A DNA stretch of 64,000 bases from Tissierella creatinophila DSM 6911 (GCF_001940565.1 NZ_LTDM01000053.1:1-64000), one strand, 5' to 3'. Shown: positions 43,887 to 52,030, numbered from the stretch's first letter. A program made the numbers and translations. The notes: generated from the sequence alone by a model not told the origin.

Positions 43887-45323
43887 TTACATCATATTTA
43901 CTTTGTTTTTACCCTTCAATTTGGACTGATACATGGCATTGTCAGCTCTATTGATTACTTCTATGTAAGCATAGTCTTCATCAAAAAAATAGGAAATTCC
44001 AATAGATATTGTTGGTCTAATAATGCCTTTATCAGCTGTAATTTCTAAGCTCGATATTTCTGCTAGAAGTTTTTGGGCTAATTTAAGTGAATTCTCTTCA
44101 CTTATTCTATGAAAGATTCCTATAAATTCGTCTCCCCCCCAACGGAATATTATATCTTCGTGACGTATGCTATCTTCTAATTTTTTTGATACAGCCTGAA
44201 TAGCTAAGTCACCTACTAAATGACCATGTTCATCATTTATCTTTTTTAACCCATCGATATCTATTACAAAAATGGCAGGGGAGTCTCTGTTTCTTTTGAA
44301 TGCTTCAAATTCTAAAATTAAAAATTCTTCTCCACATCTTCTTGAACATAGATTGGTCAAGGGATCAGTATTAGCCTTGTTTATGGCTACATTTAAGTCA
44401 ATACAACTATTATCCAATTCATTTTTTGCATATCTAATTATAAAGAAGTAAATTCCTAAGGTATAAACTATTAATACACCTATAGTAATAAATAAGACAT
44501 GACTACCTGTACGGTATATAGGCTCCAATAAGTGTTCTTTTCCTTGTCTTACAATCAGACTGTTTGTATCCTTCATATGAAAGGCCTTATAAAAATCTCC
44601 CCCATTATATAATAGGATATTAGAACCATTACTTTTTAATATTTTTGCATCTTTAATTATATTTGCCATTTCCTCTTGGCTAATAATCTCAGATTTTATC
44701 TCATCAGTACATAGGTTATGGATTTGTTCTTTTAGATTAAATAGGAGCATATCATAGCCTATGATCTTGTCTTCTGCATAAATTGTTGAAAGTACTTTTA
44801 GGTACTCATTTCTTTCTTCCAAGCATATTTCATAAGATATTTGGCTATTTTTATCTAAATTCACCCAGCTTCCACAATCTATTTTCTCGTAGTTATCTAC
44901 GGGATAACTGGCTATTAGATTATCTTCTACATATCTCTCAGCTAGTATAAGATTGTCAAGAACCTTAGCGCCATCTTCATATTTTTTTTGGTTGGAAACT
45001 TTTAATTCCTCTAAGGTAATTTCTTTGTCCATATAATCAAGAATAGAATCCCGGATGACGCTCCTACTTGACATGCTCCTAGCCCCTTCTAAACCCTTAT
45101 TAATATTATTTTCTAATGATATATACCTGATATTAGCAAGCTCTTGGAAACTGTTCACTAAGCTCTTTTCCAGTTCCACCTTTAGGGGTCTATATATAAA
45201 TAGAACTATTATTACTACGGACAGTAAGACAAATGTTATTAGAATTAGAACTACCCTTTTGGCAAATACTTGTCTGCTTATATCCAAGTCTGGTGTTCTA
45301 TTTATTTTTGAATTGCCTGCCAT
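43887..45323 (-). CDS. Membrane-bound diguanylate cyclase (GGDEF)
   Basis: A 478-residue protein making cyclic di-GMP. The N-terminal transmembrane helix (about residues 19-42), an extracellular sensor to about 275 and a second helix precede a GGDEF domain. The domain carries DPLTNLCSRRCGEEFLI, FVIDIDGLKKINDEHGHLVGD and the intact RWGGDEF active site. Five residues before GGDEF is RHED, an RxxD product-inhibition site. I chose the ATG at 45323 (MAGNSK), with GGAGG seven bases upstream, over an earlier start at 45380. An HD-GYP remnant follows, so a synthesis/degradation pair once stood here. Confidence 0.9.
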   Translation of the reverse strand: MAGNSKINRTPDLDISRQVFAKRVVLILITFVLLSVVIIVLFIYRPLKVELEKSLVNSFQELANIRYISLENNINKGLEGARSMSSRSVIRDSILDYMDKEITLEELKVSNQKKYEDGAKVLDNLILAERYVEDNLIASYPVDNYEKIDCGSWVNLDKNSQISYEICLEERNEYLKVLSTIYAEDKIIGYDMLLFNLKEQIHNLCTDEIKSEIISQEEMANIIKDAKILKSNGSNILLYNGGDFYKAFHMKDTNSLIVRQGKEHLLEPIYRTGSHVLFITIGVLIVYTLGIYFFIIRYAKNELDNSCIDLNVAINKANTDPLTNLCSRRCGEEFLILEFEAFKRNRDSPAIFVIDIDGLKKINDEHGHLVGDLAIQAVSKKLEDSIRHEDIIFRWGGDEFIGIFHRISEENSLKLAQKLLAEISSLEITADKGIIRPTISIGISYFFDEDYAYIEVINRADNAMYQSKLKGKNKVNMM

Positions 45324-45560
45324 TGCTCTACCTCCAGTTTTTACTTTATTCCATAATTGTGAAGAGTGTTTATACCTCAAATTTTAGAATATATAATGTA
45401 TTATGTCATATTATAACCTTATTTAGGACATTTTTCCATAATAACCCATTTAAGTTTCTGGTCTTTTACAGTTAAATAATAAAAAAGTCGCTGAAGCCAT
45501 TAAAAAAGTTTTTTTTCAAATTTTACAAATTTATATATTTATTGTTAATTTAAAAATCAT

Positions 45561-45609
45561 AAAAAACAAAACTCTCGAACAATAATTAGTCCGAAAGCTT
45601 TGTTTTTTA
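45561..45609 (-). terminator. Terminator of the PIN toxin-antitoxin pair
   Basis: Arms AAAACAAAACTCTCG and CGAAAGCTTTGTTTT (one mismatch, one G:T) with a T-run on the minus strand, about 70 bp after the stop. Confidence 0.65.
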
Positions 45610-45678
45610 TAATCTACATAACTTATTATTTACATTCTCTAAAACTTTTCTATAGGATACATATTTTCCTATTAATTA

Positions 45679-45900
45679 TTATCTACTTTCCCAGTGTTTC
45701 TTTGCATTATCAAATATTTCATCTAAAGACAGGTTTTCAAATATTTCATCTTCTAATTTCAAATAATCTTCTTTGCTTATTCCCTCGGAGTGGCGGATAA
45801 ACCGTAAGAATCCAGAATAGCCCAGTTCCTTTATTAATGCCCTAGAACCTTTTTCTATTATTTCTTTATCTGTGAATTTGCTTTTTTCATTCAATAACAT
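45679..45900 (-). CDS. Probable antitoxin paired with PIN-domain protein
   Basis: A 73-residue acidic protein (MLLNEKSKFTDKEIIEKGSRALIKELGYSGFLRFIRHSE... in outline) with a short helix-turn-helix-like N-terminus and an acidic tail. The ATG at 45900 overlaps the end of the PIN gene by 14 bp, with AAGGAG inside that gene. Small proteins of this GYSGFLRFIR type are often linked to PIN proteins; the antitoxin role is inferred from size, charge and coupling. The order toxin-antitoxin is the reverse of the usual one. Confidence 0.6.
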   Translation of the reverse strand: MLLNEKSKFTDKEIIEKGSRALIKELGYSGFLRFIRHSEGISKEDYLKLEDEIFENLSLDEIFDNAKKHWESR

Positions 45901-46363
45901 CAATATCCATCTCCTTTCTAAGAAAATCTATAGGATTATATAGTTTAATATCTTTAATTATATCCTTCAAGTTGTCTCTATTTCTTTCTATTGTCTTTAT
46001 AAATTTATCATCACAAGTTATAAAGTATTTGCAGCCTCCATATACGGCTGATGCAAGGTGTAGTGCATCTTTATCTTTAGTACTTGATTTCATAACTATA
46101 TCTCTAGCTATTTCTTTAATACTATCATTAGGCTCTATTATTTTATTACATAAGGTAGAAATAGATATGATATTGAGTTTTCTTTCTATAAAAGGATTTC
46201 TACTATTTTCATATTCTAGGATAAAAGACCATACTAATTCATATTTTTTCTTTTCAACCAGTTCAAATAAGATATCTATTGCCATAGACTCAAATCTTAT
46301 TCTCATTTGTGTTTGATCATCAAATACTCTGTTATATATATTCATATCAAAATATATCTCCAT
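45887..46363 (-). CDS. PIN-domain protein, probable VapC-like RNase toxin
   Basis: A 158-residue protein. N-terminal YFDMNIYNRVFDD contains the first acidic residue of the PIN site; SFILEYENSRNP supplies the second region; KDKDALHLASAVYGGCKYFITCDDKFI is the typical C-terminal PIN signature with DALH and TCDD. PIN toxins cleave tRNA or mRNA. AGGGGG precedes the ATG. It is coupled to a small acidic protein downstream. Confidence 0.8.
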   Translation of the reverse strand: MEIYFDMNIYNRVFDDQTQMRIRFESMAIDILFELVEKKKYELVWSFILEYENSRNPFIERKLNIISISTLCNKIIEPNDSIKEIARDIVMKSSTKDKDALHLASAVYGGCKYFITCDDKFIKTIERNRDNLKDIIKDIKLYNPIDFLRKEMDIDVIE

Positions 46364-46585
46364 CTACTTTCCCCCTGCCTATATATACTCTATATTTATT
46401 ATACCATCAATTGCTAACTTTTATAGCCGAATTTTTTTACAAATCCTCAGATTAATTATAAATTTACTTCTATTTTTTATTGCTTTTACTTTCTAAATTT
46501 TTTCATTTTGCCAGTTTATGTTTATATTCATAAAAGCAACTCCTGTTTAATGATATTATACCCAATTGATTAGTATAGGTTCAAC
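46364..46585. other. Spacer upstream of the PIN pair
   Basis: About 220 bp of AT-rich DNA that must contain the PIN promoter; TATAAT-like hexamers occur but no clear -35/-10 pair stood out. Confidence 0.3.
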
Positions 46586-46804
46586 CTAATTAATTATTCT
46601 TTCAAAACATTCTCTGGCTAGATCCTTATATCTAAAACTATCCACATTATCTTTCAAACCTGAATGTATATATCCATATTTATTCTAGTCTTTGTTGATA
46701 TTATTATGATTGCAATCGCATTCCTTAACACCTCCTTCACAATTAAAATAATTATTCATGACCATACCACTTCTTCTTGGTTGGAAATTAGAAACCCTAA
46801 ACAT
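46586..46804 (-). pseudogene. Small gene of the RRSG repeat family with in-frame amber codon
   Basis: On the minus strand a 72-codon frame begins MFRVSNFQPRRSGMVMNNYF, is Cys-rich (CEGGVKECDC), meets TAG at codon 40, then continues KYGYIHSGLKDNVDSFRYKD and LARECFERI to a stop. Related but more degenerate copies of its first 20 codons and leader lie at 47.9 and 50.3 kb. I do not recognise the family. Confidence 0.45.
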
Positions 46805-46857
46805 TGAAGCCTACCCCTATTTATGAAATAAAATCGGGGATTTTGGTGATTCCTAGC

Positions 46858-46922
46858 ATGAGATGTACCTGGAGATGTCAATCATGATGTCGTAAGTACC
46901 TAGTATCCCCTTTGTGGATCCT
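46858..46922 (-). repeat. Dispersed repeat, copy 2
   Basis: The DNA core GATGTCGTAAGTACCTAGTA with a following CCCC and TTTGTGG matches copies at 48.65 and 52.0 kb. The minus-strand reading TYDIMIDISRY is the degenerate counterpart of YDIFIELSRH. It lies between the Fic stop and the RRSG pseudogene. Confidence 0.55.
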
Positions 46923-46934
46923 ATTATTTTATTA

Positions 46935-47855
46935 TTAATCCAATACAGATAACCAAAGTTTTTCAGATTCTATCACCAATTCTGTTACCAATTTTATGAA
47001 AGGTTCATAATTCATTGTTGTGTGTGCAATATCTAATACTTCATAATATTTTGCTCTATTTTCATTTTTAATAATGATTGGAGTATATCCATTCCTCATT
47101 AACTCAAAATTCAGTAAAAGCCTTGAAGTTCTCCCATTTCCATCAATGAAAGGATGAATTTTCACAAATTCACCATGTAGTAATGTTGCCCTTACTACTG
47201 GATGATAATCTTTCCAATTATTATTATATTCTTCAATAAGTTCTTGCATTAAATCAGTTATTCCATAATGTTTAGGGGGGATATGTTTTGCACCACTAAT
47301 TACAACATTTTCCGTTCTATATTTCTCAGCATTTTTATTGTCAATTTCTTTTAGTATTAAAGAATGAATATTTTTTATATTCCATTCTGAAATTGGCTCT
47401 TTGTTAGAAACTAAATCTTCTATGAATAAAATAGCATCACGATGATTTATTGTCTCTAAATGCTCAATCATAGTTTTACCACCAACAGTAATCCCTTCAA
47501 GTACAACTTTTGTTTCGGACATCGTCAAAGTGTTTCCTTCAATTGCATTACTGTTATATGTCCATTCCACAACTAGTTTTTCATGAAGTGAGTCTGCAAG
47601 TTGTTTTGGAAATGGTCTATACTTATCAATTCTTTTCTTTAGAGAATCAATAATACTAAAATCATATTTTAAACCAAGGTATTCCTTGTTAATACTTTCT
47701 CTTCCGTCAATTGGTTTTACTGCATCTAAAGGGATTGCCCAATTTCTCCCTATTTTCATAGCTCCTTCTATTCTACCTTCACGACATAGTAGTCGGATCC
47801 TACTATCGCTTATTCCCCATTTTTCACTTGCTTCTTTTATACTTATATAATCCAT
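46935..47855 (-). CDS. Fic-domain protein with N-terminal HTH and self-inhibition motif
   Basis: A 306-residue protein. Residues 1-50 resemble a MerR/excisionase-like winged helix (SIKEASEKWGISDSRIRLLCREGRIEGAMKIG). A helix with TYNSNAIEGNTL matches the class II inhibitory motif (S/T)xxxE(G/N). The catalytic loop FVKIHPFIDGNGRTSRLLLNF is complete (HPFxDGNGR). Fic enzymes transfer AMP or other nucleotides onto target hydroxyls. The ATG at 47855 follows GAGGTGAT. No antitoxin is adjacent; the built-in Glu would restrain it. It is flanked on both sides by repeat remnants, so it is probably cargo of an old mobile unit. Confidence 0.9.
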   Translation of the reverse strand: MDYISIKEASEKWGISDSRIRLLCREGRIEGAMKIGRNWAIPLDAVKPIDGRESINKEYLGLKYDFSIIDSLKKRIDKYRPFPKQLADSLHEKLVVEWTYNSNAIEGNTLTMSETKVVLEGITVGGKTMIEHLETINHRDAILFIEDLVSNKEPISEWNIKNIHSLILKEIDNKNAEKYRTENVVISGAKHIPPKHYGITDLMQELIEEYNNNWKDYHPVVRATLLHGEFVKIHPFIDGNGRTSRLLLNFELMRNGYTPIIIKNENRAKYYEVLDIAHTTMNYEPFIKLVTELVIESEKLWLSVLD

Positions 47856-47910
47856 GAATATCACCTCACAATAATTTTATACCCATATCGGAACGATGCC
47901 AAAATTATTA

Positions 47911-47980
47911 ATTGTTTATTAATAATATCCCACTTCTTGTTGGCTAGAAATTTGGAGCTAGGGCTAATTTAAATTTATAA
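47911..47980 (-). repeat. RRSG repeat-family remnant
   Basis: The minus-strand text reads APNF-stop-PTRSGILLINN, aligning with SNFQPRRSGMVMNN of the 46.6 kb copy, and the A/T-rich leader also aligns. Too degenerate to code. Confidence 0.45.
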
Positions 47981-47982
47981 AA

Positions 47983-48015
47983 TAAAAAAGGTAGAGTTTA
48001 AAAACATACTCTACC
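47983..48015 (-). terminator. Terminator of the small membrane protein gene
   Basis: GGTAGAGT (47990-47997) and ACTCTACC (48008-48015), with a T-tract on the minus strand, about 115 bp after the stop. Confidence 0.75.
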
Positions 48016-48131
48016 CTAGTAAAATCAACTACTTAATAAGATATTTTGAGTTTGTCAGAATTATAAATGAGTAAAACTCACAATTATTAAAAGTCATCCT
48101 TGAGACATTTAATATAAAGATTACTTAACTA

Positions 48132-48416
48132 TTACCCTTGTAAAATATATCCTATAGAATACCCTATAGACATAATTATAGAAAAGCTGAATATAAGTAT
48201 TATATTTAAGACAAGATATAACCACTGTTTCTTTACTAAACTAAAGATACTTCCTATTATCCCTAAAACCGGATTAATAAATACACTTATAAGTCCTAAT
48301 GGCCTTACCGCTTGACCTAATAAAAACTCCATGCTGTCATGTGGAATCAGATAAGCTATAACTAATAAAACTATTCCTAATAAAAATGTTATTTTTGAAA
48401 TGTTATTTGCACCCAT
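48132..48416 (-). CDS. Small three-helix membrane protein of unknown function
   Basis: A 94-residue hydrophobic protein with about three membrane segments (residues 8-24, 40-60, 66-90), including a Gly-rich INPVLGIIGSIFSLV stretch. GGAGGAG lies upstream of the ATG and a terminator downstream, so it appears to be expressed. No family recognised. Its leader falls next to repeat copy 3. Confidence 0.6.
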   Translation of the reverse strand: MGANNISKITFLLGIVLLVIAYLIPHDSMEFLLGQAVRPLGLISVFINPVLGIIGSIFSLVKKQWLYLVLNIILIFSFSIIMSIGYSIGYILQG

Positions 48417-48459
48417 ATTTTCTCCTCCAACTACTCTATATCGTGGTTATTCCCTGTCA

Positions 48460-48680
48460 TTGCGCCTCTAATCCACAACAATACGTCAACAGAATTATAC
48501 TCTCAGCCGTAGAATGTACCCAATCAGCCGACCCTATCGCTCGTCTTCTTGGACATTCCTTACATGAGACGTACATATACTTTTTCAGTCGCTTTACTCC
48601 TTCACAAGTAGTGTTACGACTTCAACGTGCCTTGAGAGTTCAATAAAGATGTCGTAGGTTGATATTATCCCCTTGGTGGA
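48460..48680 (-). repeat. Dispersed repeat, copy 3 (longest)
   Basis: On the minus strand YDIFIELSRHVEVVTLLVKE-stop, then about 120 bp of comparatively G+C-rich sequence, then a block shared with copy 4 (AATTCTG[A/T]TGACGTATTGT). Copy 4 lacks the 120-bp middle, so they are two alleles of one element. Confidence 0.6.
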
Positions 48681-48692
48681 AAATTATATTTC

Positions 48693-49592
48693 TTATTTAT
48701 TATAATTTCTTTTTTTAGAATTCCAATTACCAAAGAACTCATCTTCTTTAAGAATTGATTCAAAAGGTGGCGATATAAAATCAATAATTATATGAATTAC
48801 ATCTACAAAATCTAATTCATAATTTAATACCTTATTACAGAAATTATCCCATCTTTTTTGAATTTCTGAATCTGAGCTTAGTCTAAGAATATCGGTAATG
48901 GAATCCTTCTCATAAGTTCTTCCTCTATTTGATAAAGTTTCATATATTGCTTCTTGCAATTTCCTTCCCTCTAAATCAAATGTTGTTGCTATATAGTAAA
49001 TATCATAAAAATCCTTCATCCTACCTGTTAGTTCCATAAGTGAAATAATCGCATCAATTTTTTCTGCTATTGTTGATTCCAAGGAATATGTAAAAATCTT
49101 AGGTTGTTCAAAGCCTGAAAGTAAAACTGGCAAAATCCTTTCAACTGGTGAAGGAATTATAATATCTCCAACACCAAAGTCTATGCTAAAGGGAGTTCTA
49201 GTTCTTCCAATAATCCCAATGAGGTTAACCCTAACACCACTATATTCTTTAAGTTCACTAATGACTTCCAGGTTTCTAATCTGAAGCTCAATAAAATCAT
49301 TCTGGGTTTCTACAGATAGAACTTCAATAATAAGCTTTTCTATGGTATTTATATCATTAGAATAATTTTTCAGTAAATAATCTGCATCAATTGTCGGTCT
49401 TGAGGTGAATTCACTAATTGAATATAAAAAATAACCACCCTTTAGGATTAAATTGTCTTTATAATTTGATATTGCAAGCCTTCTAATAAATTCTTCCTGA
49501 CAAAATAAGTTTAATAATTGCTGTAGTGAAATACCCTTTTTCTTCGATTCATTTTTAAGTCTTGCTAATATTGATTCTGATTTATCTTTCAT
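48693..49592 (-). CDS. abiEii: AbiEii-type nucleotidyltransferase toxin
   Basis: A 299-residue DUF1814/AbiEii protein. It contains the nucleotidyltransferase entry LILKGGYFLYSISEFTSRPTIDADYL (acidic D-x-D near residue 75) and later IDFGVGDII and TIAEKIDAIISLMELTGRMKDFYDIYYI. AbiEii adds nucleotides to tRNA or other targets to abort phage infection. The start is ATG at 49592, coupled to the end of the upstream antitoxin gene. The pair is a known type IV-like abortive-infection system. Confidence 0.92.
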   Translation of the reverse strand: MKDKSESILARLKNESKKKGISLQQLLNLFCQEEFIRRLAISNYKDNLILKGGYFLYSISEFTSRPTIDADYLLKNYSNDINTIEKLIIEVLSVETQNDFIELQIRNLEVISELKEYSGVRVNLIGIIGRTRTPFSIDFGVGDIIIPSPVERILPVLLSGFEQPKIFTYSLESTIAEKIDAIISLMELTGRMKDFYDIYYIATTFDLEGRKLQEAIYETLSNRGRTYEKDSITDILRLSSDSEIQKRWDNFCNKVLNYELDFVDVIHIIIDFISPPFESILKEDEFFGNWNSKKRNYNK

Positions 49593-50185
49593 TATAACCA
49601 CACCCCGATATATGTTTGGACTTTATTCTTTAGATTTAACAAATTGGAGTATTCTAGAAGTTTTTTGATATCCTTTTTAGGATCCTTTACATATCTTTGA
49701 ATAGCATTACTAAATACTTCCCTTTCTATTTTATTTTCATGTCGCAAAACATCACATATGGTACGATCTCTATTAAATACTTTAACATCAACATTTTCTA
49801 TTTGATTTTTATCTACTCCCACATCTAAAATCTTTGGTTCCATATAAAATACATTTATTAATGGATAATCTATTTTGTATTGACCTTTTTCACTATTTCT
49901 ATCTACAGCTATTTGCCATGATAGAGGTATCTTATCGGTATATCCATAAATCATCAAAGCAGATTCTAGAAAAATTACTGCATCAGGAAATAATCTCGCT
50001 ATTATAACTTCTTCTGGGTATATATTACTTCTAAGTTCATAAAATCCCCTTTTTATCCTTGCAATATCACCATTTTCTATTAATTTATTTATTTGTCTAC
50101 TATAAAACCCTAGTTCATTAAGTTGGTAAGTTCTTAATATACCACCGTTGTTTTCAAAAGCTTGATAAAGATCTTTTTTAACCAT
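49592..50185 (-). CDS. abiEi: AbiEi-type antitoxin and autorepressor
   Basis: A 197-residue protein. The N-terminal winged HTH (LYQAFENNGGILRTYQLNELGFYSRQINKLIENGDIARIKRGFYEL) is typical of AbiEi antitoxins and is followed by the C-terminal antitoxin domain with VFNRDRTICDVLRHENKIEREVFSNAIQRYVK. It binds its own promoter and counteracts AbiEii. The ATG at 50185 follows GGAGG. It overlaps the toxin start by one base. Confidence 0.92.
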   Translation of the reverse strand: MVKKDLYQAFENNGGILRTYQLNELGFYSRQINKLIENGDIARIKRGFYELRSNIYPEEVIIARLFPDAVIFLESALMIYGYTDKIPLSWQIAVDRNSEKGQYKIDYPLINVFYMEPKILDVGVDKNQIENVDVKVFNRDRTICDVLRHENKIEREVFSNAIQRYVKDPKKDIKKLLEYSNLLNLKNKVQTYIGVWL

Positions 50186-50236
50186 CTTGCACCTCCACAT
50201 CCACATTCCACTTAGGTTTGTGGGTTATTTGGTGCA

Positions 50237-50266
50237 ATTATATCACAAGACATTATTTTAAGTAAA
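50237..50266 (-). promoter_or_regulatory. Promoter of the abiE pair
   Basis: TTTACT (50266-50261), an 18-bp spacer and TATAAT (50242-50237) on the minus strand, 52 bp before the abiEi start. Confidence 0.5.
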
Positions 50267-50289
50267 GCTTTTATTCCTTATAAAACAAA

Positions 50290-50362
50290 TACTTATTGGT
50301 GACTATACTACTTCTTCTTTTCATAACCATTGAAGCCCTAACTCTATTTCCGAAATAAATAA
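50290..50362 (-). repeat. RRSG repeat-family remnant
   Basis: Minus strand: leader AAATAG...TAGGGCTTCAATG then MVMKRRSSIVTNKYLFYKE-stop, aligning with the leader and RRSGMVMNNYF of the 46.6 kb copy. Nineteen codons, probably decayed. Confidence 0.5.
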
Positions 50363-50510
50363 TGGCAGGTCTCATCTCAGGAATTCCGAAGAATGCAACT
50401 GTAAGGAAGCATAATCAGTGAATTCTATAGCCATTTATTCTATTCCTTCCAAGGATCTTCCATACATAAATAATTTTGACATTGTTCTCAATCCTTTCTT
50501 TTCTGTTTTT

Positions 50511-50572
50511 AAACATAAAAAAATGGAAAAGTTTACTTGGTCTTGACTGACCTCAACTTCGCTAGCTTATTC
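50511..50572 (-). repeat. Degenerate copy of the terminator at 43.55 kb
   Basis: Shares GTTTACTTGGT and CAACTTCGCTA blocks in the same order and spacing with 43551-43602; the stem is damaged. The rest of 50363-50655 shows nothing else recognisable. Confidence 0.5.
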
Positions 50573-50655
50573 TCTATATTCAATTTCTTTACATCTTATT
50601 AGTTGTGCATAAAATAAAGAATACCTATAAAATATTTCTAGAACTTTATACATAC

Positions 50656-50829
50656 TTATTTTTTATTTATACTAGAACCTATTCCTACTCCAAGTGCGAG
50701 GCCTACCCCAACTCCAATAGGAATATTTTTAACTATTACCCCAATGGCAGTACCTAAGGCTAATCCGATTCCTATCCAAGTTCCAACAGGATTATCCCTA
50801 TTGTCACTATTATCATTTTTATTTGTCAT
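50656..50829 (-). CDS. Small glycine-zipper membrane protein
   Basis: A 57-residue protein with a polar N-terminus (TNKNDNSDNRDNPVG) and a Gly-rich hydrophobic helix pair (GIGLALGTAIGVI and GVGVGLALGVGIG). The ATG at 50829 follows GGGGGTG. It lies downstream of a membrane XRE regulator in the same direction, 66 bp away, and may be cotranscribed. Function unknown; glycine-zipper peptides can act on membranes. Confidence 0.6.
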   Translation of the reverse strand: MTNKNDNSDNRDNPVGTWIGIGLALGTAIGVIVKNIPIGVGVGLALGVGIGSSINKK

Positions 50830-50895
50830 ATCAACACCCCCAATATATAAGTTATTCATGGTTTATATAATTCTACTATTTTTCCACTACTATAT

Positions 50896-51480
50896 TTAGA
50901 AGAATTTCGTTAGCAAATACATAGTTCCCAGTGATAATATTACAGTAGCTATAGCAGCCAAAAGTGCTAGTGATACTTTTTGGTACAGACGCTTCCCTTC
51001 TTCTCTTGCTTTTGAAATTTCATCTAAATTTTTTCCTTCGTTAAAAGCTATAATTTCTTTGTATGTTTGAATATCAAATTCTTTTTTCTTCTTTTCTACT
51101 AAAAAGGCTACATACATTGAAACTATAGCTAATACAGCCCAAAAAACCATTCCAATCTTATCCAAAAAGTACAACAAAGGCATTGGGGTTAATACTAGCA
51201 AACCAAACAGAATAGCATAAATATTACTCACCTTTTCAAAATATTTTCTGTCTTTCTCACTTATCTCTTTTTTCATCTTTTCCACATCTCCTTTAATTAA
51301 GATATCAAGAGAGATATGAAAGACTTCACTTAAACGGATCAGACTATTTATATCTGGATAATTTTTATCATTTTCCCAATTAGAAATAGATTGTCTGGAA
51401 ACATAAATCTTTTCAGCTAATTTTTCTTGAGAAATTTCTAATTCATTTCGATACTTTTTAATCTGATTTCCTAACTCCAT
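50896..51480 (-). CDS. Membrane-associated XRE-family regulator
   Basis: A 194-residue protein. Residues 1-65 are a Cro/CI-type HTH (LGNQIKKYRNELEISQEKLAEKIYVSRQSISNWENDKNYPDINSLI in outline). Three hydrophobic segments follow (about 88-105, 110-127 and 170-190), with a charged loop. Such HTH-membrane proteins occur next to transporters or small membrane peptides. AAGGAGATG precedes the ATG. It probably regulates itself and the small glycine-zipper gene. Confidence 0.85.
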   Translation of the reverse strand: MELGNQIKKYRNELEISQEKLAEKIYVSRQSISNWENDKNYPDINSLIRLSEVFHISLDILIKGDVEKMKKEISEKDRKYFEKVSNIYAILFGLLVLTPMPLLYFLDKIGMVFWAVLAIVSMYVAFLVEKKKKEFDIQTYKEIIAFNEGKNLDEISKAREEGKRLYQKVSLALLAAIATVILSLGTMYLLTKFF

Positions 51481-51847
51481 CTTTCCTCATCTCCTTTCTT
51501 CTTATCTTAGTCAAAGAAACATTATAGTGCTATCAAATACCTTTGCCAATGGCATATTTTCAACTGTCAAATGTATTTTACAGATAGCTTTCATGTGGTA
51601 TTTCTCGAATTATAATTCTGTTATTTATTAAAAATAAACACGGTGATTTAATAGGAATTAATACTTAAAATTTATGTAACCAAAATAATATGCTGACTAA
51701 AAAGGTTAAATCTTAAAAGACTTAATGCTATAAATATTCTTGCATATAGTATATAATTCGCCCACCATTTTATCAACCAAATTTAACCATTTCTTCCTGA
51801 AACATCTCCAAACATCCAATGTCATCTGTCAAATGCCCTATTTAAAA

Positions 51848-51884
51848 GGGTCAAAAAAGGGTGTTTTTCCCCGATTTTTGACCC
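51848..51884. repeat. 10-bp stem hairpin beside dispersed repeat copy 4
   Basis: GGGTCAAAAA and TTTTTGACCC with a 17-nt loop, perfect. It resembles a terminator but has no gene in front of it on either strand, so it is probably part of the mobile remnant. Confidence 0.45.
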
Positions 51885-51924
51885 GAATTTCATCTACAAA
51901 CCACCATATGTTGTGGTTGCACCC

Positions 51925-52030
51925 TATTATTCCTTATCCAAACCACAATACGTCATCAGAATTGCTACTTCAACATGCCTTGAGAGGTCAATAATGATGT
52001 CGTAAGTATCTGGTACCCCCTTGGTGGTTG
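51925..52030 (-). repeat. Dispersed repeat, copy 4
   Basis: Minus strand YDIIIDLSRHVEVAILMTYCG with the CCACCAAGGGGG entry block. It matches copy 3 on both sides of a deletion of about 120 bp. The remaining DNA between 51481 and 52140 contains no gene I can support. Confidence 0.6.

Noticed and set aside
46685-46687. TAG read as pyrrolysine in the RRSG small frame
   Set aside because: Other copies of the family are decayed with different stops, and no PylRS/tRNA-Pyl genes are visible.
48386-48646. Plus-strand frame ending LRALRVQ and a similar one at 51740-51994 ending ALRGQ
   Set aside because: Both lie across the dispersed repeats; their similar ends reflect the repeat DNA, not a protein family, and neither has a credible ribosome-binding site.
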